A stretch of DNA of 64,000 bases, from the NCBI RefSeq assembly GCF_001908375.1, contig NZ_CP017244.1, positions 1,736,001-1,800,000 on the forward strand, read 5' to 3'. The notes beneath the pieces are model-generated. The model was not told the origin of the DNA, searched no databases, and saw nothing but the letters and a program-made list of their open reading frames with translations. Of the stretch, positions 43,184-51,842 are shown one piece after another (within the stretch, counting starts at the first letter, position 1; each line of letters starts with the position of its first letter). The translations under genes were made by a program, and so were the position numbers. The DNA comes from Rhizobium etli 8C-3. Its GTDB lineage: Bacteria > Pseudomonadota > Alphaproteobacteria > Rhizobiales > Rhizobiaceae.

Positions 43184-43870
43184 TTAGGCAGCGTTGTTGA
43201 TCCGCGTCCGCAGCTTTGCCAAGATATCATCAGCCGATGAGCGCAGCGGCGCACCGCAGCCGGCATTCGCAAGCTTCTCGATGATCCCGGCAGAGCCGGG
43301 CGCGCAGTCCATCTCCTTGAGCACGGAGGCAATGGTATCGTTCTGGCTTTGGCGAGCGCGAAGGCGGGTAAGGGTCTCCTCGGCCCCATCGAGTGTAGCA
43401 AGACCAGATCCGGCAGCGGCACGATCAAGCTTCTGGGCTTGTTCGGTTGCTCGGGCCAGCCGCTCGCCACGCTGCAGATCCTGCAATCGCCCTTCAGCGG
43501 TACGAACGACCCCCTTGAGCTTGGCAATCGCCGTCGTGAACTGGGCTTGGGCCTTTTCCGACGCATCCCGCTCGGCTTCGAGACAGGCGATCGTGGCGGC
43601 CGCTTCGCGGGCAAGTGCCTCACTGCCCTTTTCCAATGCGGCAAGAGTGCGTGTTTCAAGATCTTTGATCCGGGACTGGATCATGGTGTAGTGGCTCTTT
43701 TCCTGCTCATCTTGTGCAATTGCCACCGCCACAGCGCGGCGGGCAGACTGGATGGCGTGGGCGGCATCGCGAATTTGCTGACTAAGCAGAGGTAAGGCGT
43801 TACGCTCGGCAAGAGCACGTTCGGCGTCATGCGCCCTGCCCCGTAGCAATGTGACAATCAGGTTGAACAT
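43184..43870 (-). CDS. pspA: PspA/IM30-family membrane-stress protein
   Basis: The 228-residue protein is almost entirely helical coiled coil, starting with the amphipathic 'MFNLIVTLLRGRAHDAERALAERNALPLLSQQIRDAAHAI' that binds membranes in PspA. Long heptad stretches follow ('AKLKGVVRTAEGRLQDLQRGERLARATEQAQKLDRA'). GGGAG lies seven bases upstream of the ATG. No pspF/pspBC genes are adjacent; instead a divergent TetR gene shares its promoter region with three identical-core palindromes. It is somewhat diverged from canonical PspA, so the name is by fold and context. Confidence 0.82.
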   Translation of the reverse strand: MFNLIVTLLRGRAHDAERALAERNALPLLSQQIRDAAHAIQSARRAVAVAIAQDEQEKSHYTMIQSRIKDLETRTLAALEKGSEALAREAAATIACLEAERDASEKAQAQFTTAIAKLKGVVRTAEGRLQDLQRGERLARATEQAQKLDRAAAGSGLATLDGAEETLTRLRARQSQNDTIASVLKEMDCAPGSAGIIEKLANAGCGAPLRSSADDILAKLRTRINNAA

Positions 43871-43887
43871 TTCAGGTCTCCCATCTA

Positions 43888-43958
43888 TGAACGTTGTTCA
43901 CGAAAGAGTTTTGCCACAGTCGTGAACATTGTTCAAGCTTTTTCTTGAACAATGTTCA
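43888..43958. promoter_or_regulatory. Three copies of operator TGAAC-N3-GTTCA
   Basis: TGAACGTTGTTCA (43888-43900), TGAACATTGTTCA (43923-43935) and TGAACAATGTTCA (43946-43958) lie in the 109-base divergent gap between the pspA-like and tetR genes. All have perfect 5-base arms and a 3-base centre. Spacing is 35 and 23 bases start to start. This is the classic layout for autorepression by the TetR protein together with repression of the divergent operon. Confidence 0.75.
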
Positions 43959-43979
43959 AAGATGAAACTGGAGTGGTTA

Positions 43980-44606
43980 ATGGCCAGTCGAAGAGAAGAA
44001 AAACGCGAAGACCTGAAGGCCCGGTTGATCGATGCCGCACGCAACAGGATAGCCGATGAAGGGCTGGCAAACCTGCGGGCGCGCGACGTCACGCAGGAGG
44101 CCGGTTGTGCGTTGGGAGGTCTTTATACGGTCTTTGCCGACCTCAACGAGCTCATTATTCAGGTCAATTCCTCAACGCTTAAAGCTCTGGAGGAATCGCT
44201 GGCTCTCACAGAAGTCAAGAACCGTACGCCAACAGATCGACTGCGCAATCTGGCACAGGGATATCTCAGGTTTGCGCTTGCCCATCGCAATCTGTGGAAG
44301 GCACTGTTCGACCACCATCCGCCAGAAAGCAGTCCCACGCCCCAATGGCATCTCGATGAACATCTGTTCTTGATGGATGTGATCGCTGAGCCCCTCGCGG
44401 AACTGCAACCGGATATGCCTGCGGAAGATAGAGCAATTCGTGCTCGCACCTTGTTCGGGGCGGTGCATGGGGTGATCAGCATCAGCCTGGAAGCGCGCTT
44501 CGTCGGCCTGCCGTCCGATCGGCTGGAACGCGAGCTCGACGAGTTCGTTCTGACCATCGCGGCTGGGGCGGTCGCAGGACGAGGGCCGCAGGCCCGAGGG
44601 GAATAG
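43980..44606 (+). CDS. TetR-family transcriptional regulator
   Basis: The 208-residue protein has an N-terminal TetR HTH (about 10-58: 'LKARLIDAARNRIADEGLANLRARDVTQEAGCALGGLYTVFADLNELI') and a C-terminal WHG-type ligand domain ('LRFALAHRNLWKALFDHH', 'ARTLFGAVHGVISISLEAR'). The ATG at 43980 has GGAG six bases upstream; an earlier ATG at 43962 has none. It is divergent from the pspA-YiaAB-acyltransferase genes across three palindromes, so it probably represses both directions. A lipid-like or hydrophobic inducer would fit the target genes but is not shown. Confidence 0.92.
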   Translation: MASRREEKREDLKARLIDAARNRIADEGLANLRARDVTQEAGCALGGLYTVFADLNELIIQVNSSTLKALEESLALTEVKNRTPTDRLRNLAQGYLRFALAHRNLWKALFDHHPPESSPTPQWHLDEHLFLMDVIAEPLAELQPDMPAEDRAIRARTLFGAVHGVISISLEARFVGLPSDRLERELDEFVLTIAAGAVAGRGPQARGE

Positions 44607-44892
44607 AGGCTTTGAAAACGCTCAGCTATTGTTCCAATGCCAGGATGGCTCGCTCCGTCGAGGGCAAGAATGAATTTGAATCCCACTCGGAATTAGCCGG
44701 TGTGCCACCCGTGATGAGGTCACAACGGAAAAGGGTTTCTGATCGCCAGCCCAACTCGGCACGCTGATAACAGCAAGCGAATGCGGATCAGTTCGGGCTT
44801 GCCCACTCGGTTTTAATGACGATGTTCGGATCGCGAAATTTTTTCGGGCAGCGCTACCACCTGCCATCGATACCGCACTTAAACGCGCCTGC

Positions 44893-45738
44893 TCAGCTCT
44901 TTACCGACCCGGCTGCCATGCCAGCGAGGAAATAGCGCTGGGCGATCAGATACAAGAGCAAAAGCGGGAGCGATCCCAGCACGCTCATAGCCATCATCTC
45001 GTTCCATTCAAAGGCGTGTTGGCCCATGAGCAACTCGATGCCAATGGGAACAGTCCGCATATCCATCGACTTCGTCAAAGTCAGAGCAAAGAGAAATTCG
45101 TTCCATGCCAGCAGAAATGTATAGACCGCGGTCGCGACGATGCCAGGCACTGACAGTGGGATGATCACGCGCCACAGCGCCGTCCAGCTTGACCCACCAT
45201 CGACGAGCACCGCCTCATCGAGCTCCCTTGGCAGGGTATTGAGGTAGCCGGTCATGAGAAGGATCGCATAAGGCAGCGTGAAGACCATGTAGGTCAAAAT
45301 CAGCGCAAAATAGGTGTTGAAAATGCCGAAGGCGACGACCATGCCGAAATAGGGGATCAAAAGCGTGATGGGCGGAACCGTCTGCGTACTGATGATGAAC
45401 ACGTTCAGCGTATTCTTGAACCGAAATGAATAGCGGCTGAAGCCATAGGCCGTCAGGATGGTGATCAGCAAGGTCAGAAGCGTTACCACTCCGGCGACGA
45501 GATAGCTATTGAGGAAGAAACGAACCTTGGCCGGGTCGTTGAAGATCGAAAGATAGGCGACGTTCGTGAAATCATTGGGCAGCAGCCGCGGCGGCAGGGC
45601 AAAGATCTCAGTGTTTGATTTCAACGAAGTGAAGAACATCCAAAGGATCGGAAAGCCCGCGAAGACCAGGCCAACCGCAAGTCCGAGATATGTCAGCAGC
45701 GTGGGTAGTATTGTGCGACTGAGGGAACGCTTTGCCAT
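44893..45738 (-). CDS. Carbohydrate ABC transporter permease (MalG type)
   Basis: The 281-residue protein has six membrane helices and the EAA loop 'YLNTLPRELDEAVLVDGGSSWTALWRVIIPLSVPGIVA', which contacts the ATPase. The C-terminal 'FEWNEMMAMSVLGSLPLLLLYLIAQRYFLAGMAAGSVKS' is typical of MalG-like CUT1 permeases. It starts six bases after the MalF-type gene's stop and is last in the transport operon. The substrate is not readable from sequence. Confidence 0.93.
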   Translation of the reverse strand: MAKRSLSRTILPTLLTYLGLAVGLVFAGFPILWMFFTSLKSNTEIFALPPRLLPNDFTNVAYLSIFNDPAKVRFFLNSYLVAGVVTLLTLLITILTAYGFSRYSFRFKNTLNVFIISTQTVPPITLLIPYFGMVVAFGIFNTYFALILTYMVFTLPYAILLMTGYLNTLPRELDEAVLVDGGSSWTALWRVIIPLSVPGIVATAVYTFLLAWNEFLFALTLTKSMDMRTVPIGIELLMGQHAFEWNEMMAMSVLGSLPLLLLYLIAQRYFLAGMAAGSVKS

Positions 45739-45744
45739 TGCCGG

Positions 45745-46683
45745 TCACCTGGCCTTCTGATGTTTGATGTAGAAGTACGTGGCGCCCATCGAGATCATCA
45801 AAATGACGATTGCGCTCGCCGAGGCACGGGAAAATTCGTAACTCGAAAATGCGAGTTTATAGGTGTAGGTGCTAAGCACCTCGGTCGAGTAGATCGGACC
45901 ACCCCCCGTCGTCATCCACACGAGGGGAAAGACCTGCATTGTCCAGATGAAGTCCAGCAGGGCGATGCTGATGATGATGGGCATCAGTTGCGGGATCGTG
46001 ATGTAGCGGAATTTTTGGAACTCGTTAGCGCCATCAATGCCGGCTGCCTCGTAGAGATCCTTGGGTATGCCCTGAAGACCGGCGAGAAGGCTCACCATAT
46101 AGAGCGGGTATCCCGCCCAGATATTCGCAAAGGTCAAAGCATGCAGCGCGGTTTTCGTCGAAGAGAACCACTCGACCTTGAAGTTGATGATGTGCAACGT
46201 CATCAGGATGCTGTTGATGACTCCATTGGGATCCAGGAGCAATCGCCAGATGATGGCGATGATCACCGCCGTGAAGAGCCACGGCAAAATGTAAAGAACC
46301 CGCAGGATGCTTCTGATCAACGGGTCGACACGTTGGCTGTTTAGCAAAAGGGCAAAGGCAAGACCGATCAGAAGATGAAAGATGACGCTCATCACAGTGA
46401 AGTAGAGCGTGTGCCCGACCGACTGCCAGAAAACCGGATCTTTGAAGATCGTCACATAGTTCTGCAATCCGACGAAAGCCGTGTCCTTTTTCGTGATCGC
46501 GCCGTCCATCAGAGAATAGCGTAAGACGGTGATCATGGGAAACAGCATCAGCAGGCAGAACAGAAACGTCGCCGGAGCAACATAGAAGTAGGCAACAAGC
46601 CTCTTTCTCGTTTTGTAAGACAGCATGCCACGCTTGCGCGTTTTCGCTTGCGTCCGGATGATAGTCCCTGTGGCGAGGCTCAT
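45745..46683 (-). CDS. Carbohydrate ABC transporter permease (MalF type)
   Basis: The 312-residue protein has a cytosolic basic start, six membrane helices and the EAA loop 'GLQGIPKDLYEAAGIDGANEFQKFRYITIPQLMPIIIS'. It pairs with the MalG-type permease that follows after six bases. A 100-base gap with two hairpins separates it from the upstream binding-protein gene. Confidence 0.93.
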   Translation of the reverse strand: MSLATGTIIRTQAKTRKRGMLSYKTRKRLVAYFYVAPATFLFCLLMLFPMITVLRYSLMDGAITKKDTAFVGLQNYVTIFKDPVFWQSVGHTLYFTVMSVIFHLLIGLAFALLLNSQRVDPLIRSILRVLYILPWLFTAVIIAIIWRLLLDPNGVINSILMTLHIINFKVEWFSSTKTALHALTFANIWAGYPLYMVSLLAGLQGIPKDLYEAAGIDGANEFQKFRYITIPQLMPIIISIALLDFIWTMQVFPLVWMTTGGGPIYSTEVLSTYTYKLAFSSYEFSRASASAIVILMISMGATYFYIKHQKAR

Positions 46684-46711
46684 GAGATGTGATTTCCGCC
46701 TATCGTGAAAC

Positions 46712-46764
46712 GCATCAATTCTTCCTGATGCAGCGGCAGCGCGACAAATGCTATCACGCTGCCG
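46712..46764 (-). other. Two hairpins between binding-protein and permease genes
   Basis: GCATCA (46712-46717) pairs with TGATGC (46726-46731), and CGGCAGCG (46734-46741) pairs with CGCTGCCG (46757-46764). Neither has a T-run. Such intercistronic stems commonly protect the abundant binding-protein mRNA from 3' decay and lower permease expression. Confidence 0.4.
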
Positions 46765-46783
46765 ATGATTGCCGGTAAAGACC

Positions 46784-48037
46784 CTACTTTTCGAACTCGA
46801 CCAGCCACTGCTTTTGCGTGTTGGCGGCCGCCTCCTTCGCGGTTTGCTGGCCGTCGAACATCTTTTGAACTTCGACGTTCATCTGCCGCATGAGATCTTC
46901 GGCTACCGGCAGTCCGACGAATTCGTTGGCCAGCTTCCCGCTTTGGAATATCTTGAAGGCTTCTTCAAACAGCGGGTCCGATTTCGAGAAGTCGGGTTTG
47001 GCGTGAATATTGCCCGGGAAGGCATTGGCGACCGATACGAGGCGGCTGTTCACTTCGGGGCTCATCAGATATTCAACGAGCTTCCAGGCCTCCTTCTTGT
47101 GCTCGCTTTTGTCGCTGATGCCGATACCCCATGAAGCATAGGGCAACCCGCGTTTGCCGCTATAGCCGTCGACTGCTGGAAGGGCCGAGATGCCAAACTT
47201 GAGATCGGGGTTACGCTGGCGGATGAGGTTGATGTGAGCGAGTGAATCGATCATCATGCCCACGCGGCCATTGACGAATTCTTCGACCTTGTCCTGCTCC
47301 TTCTTGGCAAAAATACCAGGCGCGATGACGCCGGCGTCCTGCAGCGACTTGATATATTCAAGTGTCCCGACCACGGAGGGGTTTTCCAGATCGGGCCTGC
47401 CATCCTTCAGCATGGACGCTCCGGATGCCCAGACCCAGGACATCACGTCATTCTGGATACCGCCGGGATTTTGCAACGAAAGCGGTAGCACCCACCCGTA
47501 CTGGTTCTTGTCCGCATTGGTCATCTTTTTCGCAGCATCGGCGAATTCTGTCCGGTTGGCCGGCGTCTTGCCGATGCCGGCAGCCTTTGCCAGATCGAGG
47601 TTGACGAAAACCGGATAGACGAACGAAGCAAGCGGGAACATGACGCTTTGGCCGTTGACCTTGATAATGTCGGCGATCTGGCTTTGATCATACTTGGCAT
47701 CAGCCATCAGGCTGTCCATCGAAGCGATTGCGCCCTGCTTTGCCAAGCCGTTGACCCAGGCTCCGTCGAGGCCAACGACATCGCTGAGCGTCCCCGACGC
47801 GGCACCGACAACGATCTGATCATGGGTGGCGGAATACGGGCCGCTGACGAGCGTCACTTTGATGCCGGGGTTTGCCGCTTCGAAATCGTCCATGATGCTT
47901 CGCAAAGCACCGGCGGGCATTTCGGGCTCCCACCATTGAATGAACTCAAGATTGGTCTGAGCAAAGGCGCAGGTGGCCCATAGTGTCCAGACCGCCACAG
48001 CCGACTGGGCCGCCATGATATATCGTCTGACGTTCAT
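46784..48037 (-). CDS. Carbohydrate ABC transporter, extracellular binding protein (family 1)
   Basis: The 417-residue protein starts with a Sec signal ('MNVRRYIMAAQSAVAVWTLWATCAFAQ') and has the MalE/UgpB-class fold: 'EFIQWWEPEMPAGALRSIMDDFEAANPGIKVTLV', 'YSATHDQIVVGAASGTLSDVVGLDGAWVNGLAKQGAI', 'EEFVNGRVGMMIDSLAHINLI', and 'LPYASWGIGISDKSEHKKEAWKLVEYLMSPEVNSRLV'. GGGAGG precedes the ATG. It delivers a sugar to the MalFG-type permeases downstream. Confidence 0.93.
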   Translation of the reverse strand: MNVRRYIMAAQSAVAVWTLWATCAFAQTNLEFIQWWEPEMPAGALRSIMDDFEAANPGIKVTLVSGPYSATHDQIVVGAASGTLSDVVGLDGAWVNGLAKQGAIASMDSLMADAKYDQSQIADIIKVNGQSVMFPLASFVYPVFVNLDLAKAAGIGKTPANRTEFADAAKKMTNADKNQYGWVLPLSLQNPGGIQNDVMSWVWASGASMLKDGRPDLENPSVVGTLEYIKSLQDAGVIAPGIFAKKEQDKVEEFVNGRVGMMIDSLAHINLIRQRNPDLKFGISALPAVDGYSGKRGLPYASWGIGISDKSEHKKEAWKLVEYLMSPEVNSRLVSVANAFPGNIHAKPDFSKSDPLFEEAFKIFQSGKLANEFVGLPVAEDLMRQMNVEVQKMFDGQQTAKEAAANTQKQWLVEFEK

Positions 48038-48586
48038 GTTTCCCTCCCATTGAAACGATTTTGCTCGATCCTCCCGATCGAGATCAAAGTAGGGTCCTTT
48101 CGGGGTCTAGCTGTCAATGAAGAACTGTCATCGGCAAAGGTCGGCAGCCCGCAGGGAACAACAAAAAGCCCATAACCCGTTGAATGACCTTAGCTTTAGC
48201 GAGGGACCCCGAGACATTTTTTTCGAACCAGCACATTGCTCGTGTCGCATTTTTTCTTTACTTTCGTAAACAAATGAAAGGCACCGCGCCCAAAGGAAAA
48301 CAAATGAAAGGCTCGTTGATCGACGAAAAACGGGTTATGGCGGCCTCCTCCGCGCCGGTCGACATCGCAACTGAAAAAGGCTTCGACCACTTGGTCGCCG
48401 GTTGAAGCGCTCGGGTTACCGAGGAACAGCACAGACGGATCCGGACCTGCGGCTGCATCCAAGACGGCGTGCGTCCCTGGGCCGGTCTATGCACGCCAAG
48501 TGGCGTGGCGGAACGAGGAGCTTTGCGGTGAGAAGAAGCATGCTGTCTTGCGGCTGCCCACTGAGGCTCCGCTATCGCCGATCATG
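48038..48586. other. Gap between ATPase and binding-protein genes
   Basis: About 550 bases, AT-rich in the middle (48240-48310). A 15-base direct repeat is listed separately. Small open frames have no recognised family or ribosome binding site. The length suggests that the binding-protein gene has its own promoter here. Confidence 0.4.
48268..48312. repeat. 15-base direct repeat AAACAAATGAAAGGC
   Basis: Exact copies at 48268-48282 and 48298-48312, 30 bases apart, lie about 230 bases upstream of the binding-protein start. They could be regulator sites of the transport genes. CTTTC before the first copy makes CTTTC-N10-GAAAG, a partial dyad. Confidence 0.4.
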
Positions 48587-49732
48587 CTAGATTGCCAAAT
48601 GCGTTTGTGGGTCGAAGAAGTGTAACTTGGCCGCATCGATGGCCAGATCTATCATCGCGCCCGGCCGCACCGAGCTGATGGCTTCGAATTTCGCTACGGC
48701 GTTTGCCGCACCGCTCAAATCCTCGACCGCATCGGGGTCGCCGGAGTCGATACGCACCGCTTCGATATTCAAATGAACGATCAGTTCCGAACCCAATTCC
48801 TCGATCGATCTTACGGCGGCTGGGATCGTCTCGTAGCGTGATCCAGATTCCAGACTGCTGTCGTAAAGGTCTTCTGGACGGATGCCGAAGATGATCGTCT
48901 TGCCGTTAAACCTCGTCAGAGCGGGAGAGCGCGCAAATGCGGTCGTCGATACCGGTATCGAAAAGGCGGGCAGATTGATCCTGCCGTCCTGCAGGCGGCC
49001 CTCGAACAGGTTCATGGACGGTGAGCCGATGAAACCCGCGACGAAGGCATTGACCGGGCGATTATACAATGCCTTGGGCGTGTCGACCTGCTGAAGGACG
49101 CCGCCCTTCAAGACCGCAACCCGGTCCCCCATGGTCAAGGCTTCCGTCTGATCGTGCGTTACATAGATCGTCGTCACACCCAACTGTCTTTGCAGGCTGA
49201 CGATTTCGGCCCGCATTTGCACGCGCAGCTTGGCATCAAGGTTTGAAAGGGGCTCGTCCATGAGAAAGGCGGCCGGTTCGCGCACCATTGCGCGTCCCAT
49301 GGCGACCCGCTGGCGTTGGCCGCCAGACAGCGCCGCCGGCTTGCTGTCGAGCAGGGTATGCAACTGAAGCGTCTTTGCAATTTCATGGACCCGCTTCGTG
49401 CGCTCGTCCTTGCTTTTGCCAGCAAGCTTCATCGAAAAAGCGATGTTGTCGAACACTGTCATATGCGGATACAGGGCATAGTTCTGGAAGACCATCGCGA
49501 TATCCCGGTCCTTCGGCGCGAGATCCTCGACATTTTCCCCACCGATGCTCAGGGTTCCGCTGCTGATCTCCTCCAGTCCCGCGATCATGCGCAACGCAGT
49601 CGATTTTCCGCATCCCGAAGGACCGACGAGGATGAGGAACTCGCCATCATTTATCGTCAGGCTAAGATCCTTGATTGCGTGGAATTTCGTTCCGAATGTC
49701 TTGCAGATCCTGTCCAGTACAACAACAGCCAC
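48587..49732 (-). CDS. Carbohydrate ABC transporter ATPase (MalK/UgpC type)
   Basis: The 381-residue ATPase has Walker A 'GPSGCGKST' (about 37-45), 'MVFQNYALYPHMTVFDNIAF', signature 'LSGGQRQRVAMGRAM', Walker B 'AAFLMDEPLSNLDAKLR' and switch 'YVTHDQTEALTMGDRVAV'. A C-terminal TOBE/MalK regulatory domain (about 240-375, 'FGIRPEDLY') follows. It is 128 bases downstream of the PfkB kinase gene and 549 bases upstream of the binding-protein gene. It should energise the adjacent MalFG-type importer. Confidence 0.94.
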   Translation of the reverse strand: MAVVVLDRICKTFGTKFHAIKDLSLTINDGEFLILVGPSGCGKSTALRMIAGLEEISSGTLSIGGENVEDLAPKDRDIAMVFQNYALYPHMTVFDNIAFSMKLAGKSKDERTKRVHEIAKTLQLHTLLDSKPAALSGGQRQRVAMGRAMVREPAAFLMDEPLSNLDAKLRVQMRAEIVSLQRQLGVTTIYVTHDQTEALTMGDRVAVLKGGVLQQVDTPKALYNRPVNAFVAGFIGSPSMNLFEGRLQDGRINLPAFSIPVSTTAFARSPALTRFNGKTIIFGIRPEDLYDSSLESGSRYETIPAAVRSIEELGSELIVHLNIEAVRIDSGDPDAVEDLSGAANAVAKFEAISSVRPGAMIDLAIDAAKLHFFDPQTHLAI

Positions 49733-49860
49733 GGCACTTCCTCCCTACTATCATCGCCATCCGATCTTTCGGACAATCCTCCCGCCGCGACCGCAGATCG
49801 AAGCGAGCCGTCATCTGCACAAGCGCTCTTCCGATTGAAGGGCACCGGTGCAATGAACTC

Positions 49861-50808
49861 TCAGCCTGGAGGCGCAATCGGTCTGGGCACGGGCGCATCA
49901 TCCTTGGCCAGCCACGCGAGACAGGCGCTTTGATCTGGCAGCGCCATACGGCCACCCGGGCCGGTCACGGCGATCGCCGCTGCGGCAGTTGCGTAAAGCG
50001 CGCAGGCGACAGGCTGCTTTTTCTGTGTAAGGGCAAAGGCATAGGCGCCGTGAAAACAATCTCCGGCGCCGGTCGTGTCGACCGCTTTGACCTCATAGGC
50101 TGGGACATGCCATAAAACGTCATCTCCCGTCTGCCTGATATAGGACCCCCGTTCGCCGTCGGTCAGAACGACTGCGGTCCGGTCATCAGACCACAGCTTG
50201 TGCAGGATCAATGTTGGATCGGTTGCGCAGGAATAAGTCTGCGCAAATTTCAATGGCAATACCAGGTGATTGGCTAAGCTCATCAATCGTCCGGTTGCAG
50301 GCCCGATCGCCCATTCAATGTCTGCCACCACCGCTAAGCCCAGCTTACGGGCGCGGGCAACAACCATTTCGGCGTGGACGGCATAGCCGTCGACCAACAG
50401 CACCTGGGCTTGTCCAAGCGTCTCATCGGTCACAGCCTCGGAGGTTCCGTGCGGTACATCATCGTCATAGGCAATGAACCTGTCGCCTTCGGATCCGACC
50501 GTGATCACCGAACGTATGGGCCTGGCATCTGGGCGACGCGGCGCAAAGGATATATCGACTCCGTGCCGCTCGAGCTCGCGGGCGCTGGCATCGGCGAGAG
50601 GCTGATCACTTAACCAGCCGACGAAACCAGCCCGCCCTCCCAGTTTTGCGACTGCAACGAGGGCCGTCGCGACATTGCCGCCGTGGTCCTGAGTTCGATT
50701 TGTCACCTTCCCTTTGCCGGCACTCAGCGGTCCGTCGACATAGATGATATCGTCGATCGCCAGGGCCCCAAAGCCCAGAACCTGAAGGTTGCGTGTCACC
50801 TGTGTCAA
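49861..50808 (-). CDS. PfkB-family sugar kinase
   Basis: The 315-residue protein has the ribokinase-like fold: 'VLGFGALAIDDIIYVDGPLSAGKGKV', 'DHGGNVATALVAVAKLGGRAGFVGWLSDQP', and the anion-hole/catalytic motif 'KAVDTTGAGDCFHGAYAFAL', whose GAGD Asp is the base. The frame is open upstream; TTG at 50808 overlaps the aldolase stop (TTGA), and a GTG at 50799 is the alternative. Coupled directly to an aldolase gene, it probably phosphorylates a ketose-like intermediate that the aldolase then cleaves. It resembles the ketohexokinase/YihV branch by eye. Confidence 0.88.
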   Translation of the reverse strand: MTQVTRNLQVLGFGALAIDDIIYVDGPLSAGKGKVTNRTQDHGGNVATALVAVAKLGGRAGFVGWLSDQPLADASARELERHGVDISFAPRRPDARPIRSVITVGSEGDRFIAYDDDVPHGTSEAVTDETLGQAQVLLVDGYAVHAEMVVARARKLGLAVVADIEWAIGPATGRLMSLANHLVLPLKFAQTYSCATDPTLILHKLWSDDRTAVVLTDGERGSYIRQTGDDVLWHVPAYEVKAVDTTGAGDCFHGAYAFALTQKKQPVACALYATAAAAIAVTGPGGRMALPDQSACLAWLAKDDAPVPRPIAPPG

Positions 50809-51605
50809 CCGCCCGCGGCCGCGAGCGCCTCTTGCGGCTCCATACCACCGTGAATGACCAGCTTGAAGGCGCGTGCAGCCATCGTCGTGTCGCCGTGCCC
50901 CCACAGGTTTCGCCCCACCACGGCACCCTTTGCCCCCGCGCGCAAGGCATCGGAGGTCTGTGTCAGGGCCGCCAGCAGATTATCCGCCCTCGGACCGCCC
51001 GCGATAACGATGGGAACCGGACACGTGGCAACAGTCTCTTGGAATGAAGCGAAGTCCCCGGTATATCCGACCTTGATCACGTCGACCCCGGTCTCAAACC
51101 CGATCCGCACGGCATAGGCGATTTCATCGGGGGTGAATACGATCTTGCCGCCGTTTGAATAATCGCGCGGATAGACATGCGCAACGACCGGCATTTCAAA
51201 GCGAGCAGCGGCGTTGACGGTATCGGTAAGCCAGCGAATGTATTCGCCTTCGGTATTGCCGCGCACCGGAATGGCCACGGCCAGAGCATCCGCACCATAG
51301 CGTACCGCATCCTCAGGGGACGCGATCAACTGACGGATTCGATCGTCCGGCGTAAAGCAGCCGGCTTGAATAACCAGCGCCGCCTTGCCGGCATAGCCTG
51401 CCCACAAGTGACGCGCAGCTCCAGGCTGAATGCTGACATAGTCCGGCTCTCCGGCCATTACCCGCTTCAGGGCGCCCGGCAGATCCGCCAGACCACCCTC
51501 GCGGACGTTGCCATAGCCAACGAAGTGGTCGACGGCGCCACCGAATAAATGCCCTGACGGATGAGAAAACAGCCGTGACAGGCGAATCTTGGTTCCAAGG
51601 CCCAT
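50805..51605 (-). CDS. DeoC/LacD-type class I aldolase
   Basis: The 266-residue TIM barrel has features of the DhnA/LsrF/LacD aldolase group: 'HLFGGAVDHFVGYG', 'GADALAVAIPVRGNTEGEYIRWL', 'MPVVAHVYPRD', the Schiff-base Lys in 'TGVDVIKVGYTGDFASFQETV', 'VPIVIAGGPRA' and the phosphate site 'GAKGAVVGRNLWGH'. It should cleave a ketose (phosphate) into two shorter products. It is the first gene of the operon with the PfkB kinase and ABC ATPase and is divergent from the DeoR regulator. The substrate is unidentified. Confidence 0.88.
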   Translation of the reverse strand: MGLGTKIRLSRLFSHPSGHLFGGAVDHFVGYGNVREGGLADLPGALKRVMAGEPDYVSIQPGAARHLWAGYAGKAALVIQAGCFTPDDRIRQLIASPEDAVRYGADALAVAIPVRGNTEGEYIRWLTDTVNAAARFEMPVVAHVYPRDYSNGGKIVFTPDEIAYAVRIGFETGVDVIKVGYTGDFASFQETVATCPVPIVIAGGPRADNLLAALTQTSDALRAGAKGAVVGRNLWGHGDTTMAARAFKLVIHGGMEPQEALAAAGG

Positions 51606-51651
51606 AGCAATGCCGTCCTTTATAGGTTCGATCTCGCGGGAGACCCTAACT

Positions 51652-51689
51652 CGAAAATAAACGAATACTCAATATTTCGATTTCTTTCG
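51652..51689. promoter_or_regulatory. DeoR-type operator: paired 10-base repeats of CGAA / TTTCG
   Basis: CGAAA at 51652 and CGAA at 51662 are 10 bases apart. TTTCG at 51675 and TTTCG at 51685 are also 10 bases apart and in opposite orientation. The whole forms an inverted arrangement of direct repeats between the aldolase and deoR genes. TTTCG-rich 10-base repeats are typical of DeoR-family operators. Confidence 0.55.
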
Positions 51690-51842
51690 TTTTAATTTAA
51701 GTTTACGACTGCGAAGCTGACAAAGGCTGACATAGGCTTTTCTCTCGCCCTTTGAATAATATGGACGATGCCGTACTTTCGATTTTCGAAAGATCGGCAA
51801 GGCACAAGGCACCCTATTCGCAAGCCAATTCGAGGCTCTCAC

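Noticed and set aside
48184..48590. Small frames in the ATPase/binding-protein gap as genes or a transposase remnant
   Set aside because: They carry no transposase motif, and no flanking inverted repeats were found.
49861..51605. Sulfoquinovose (Yih-type) degradation cluster
   Set aside because: A YihV-like kinase, an aldolase and a DeoR regulator are present, but the aldolase does not resemble YihT and there is no YihS-type isomerase or YihU-type reductase.
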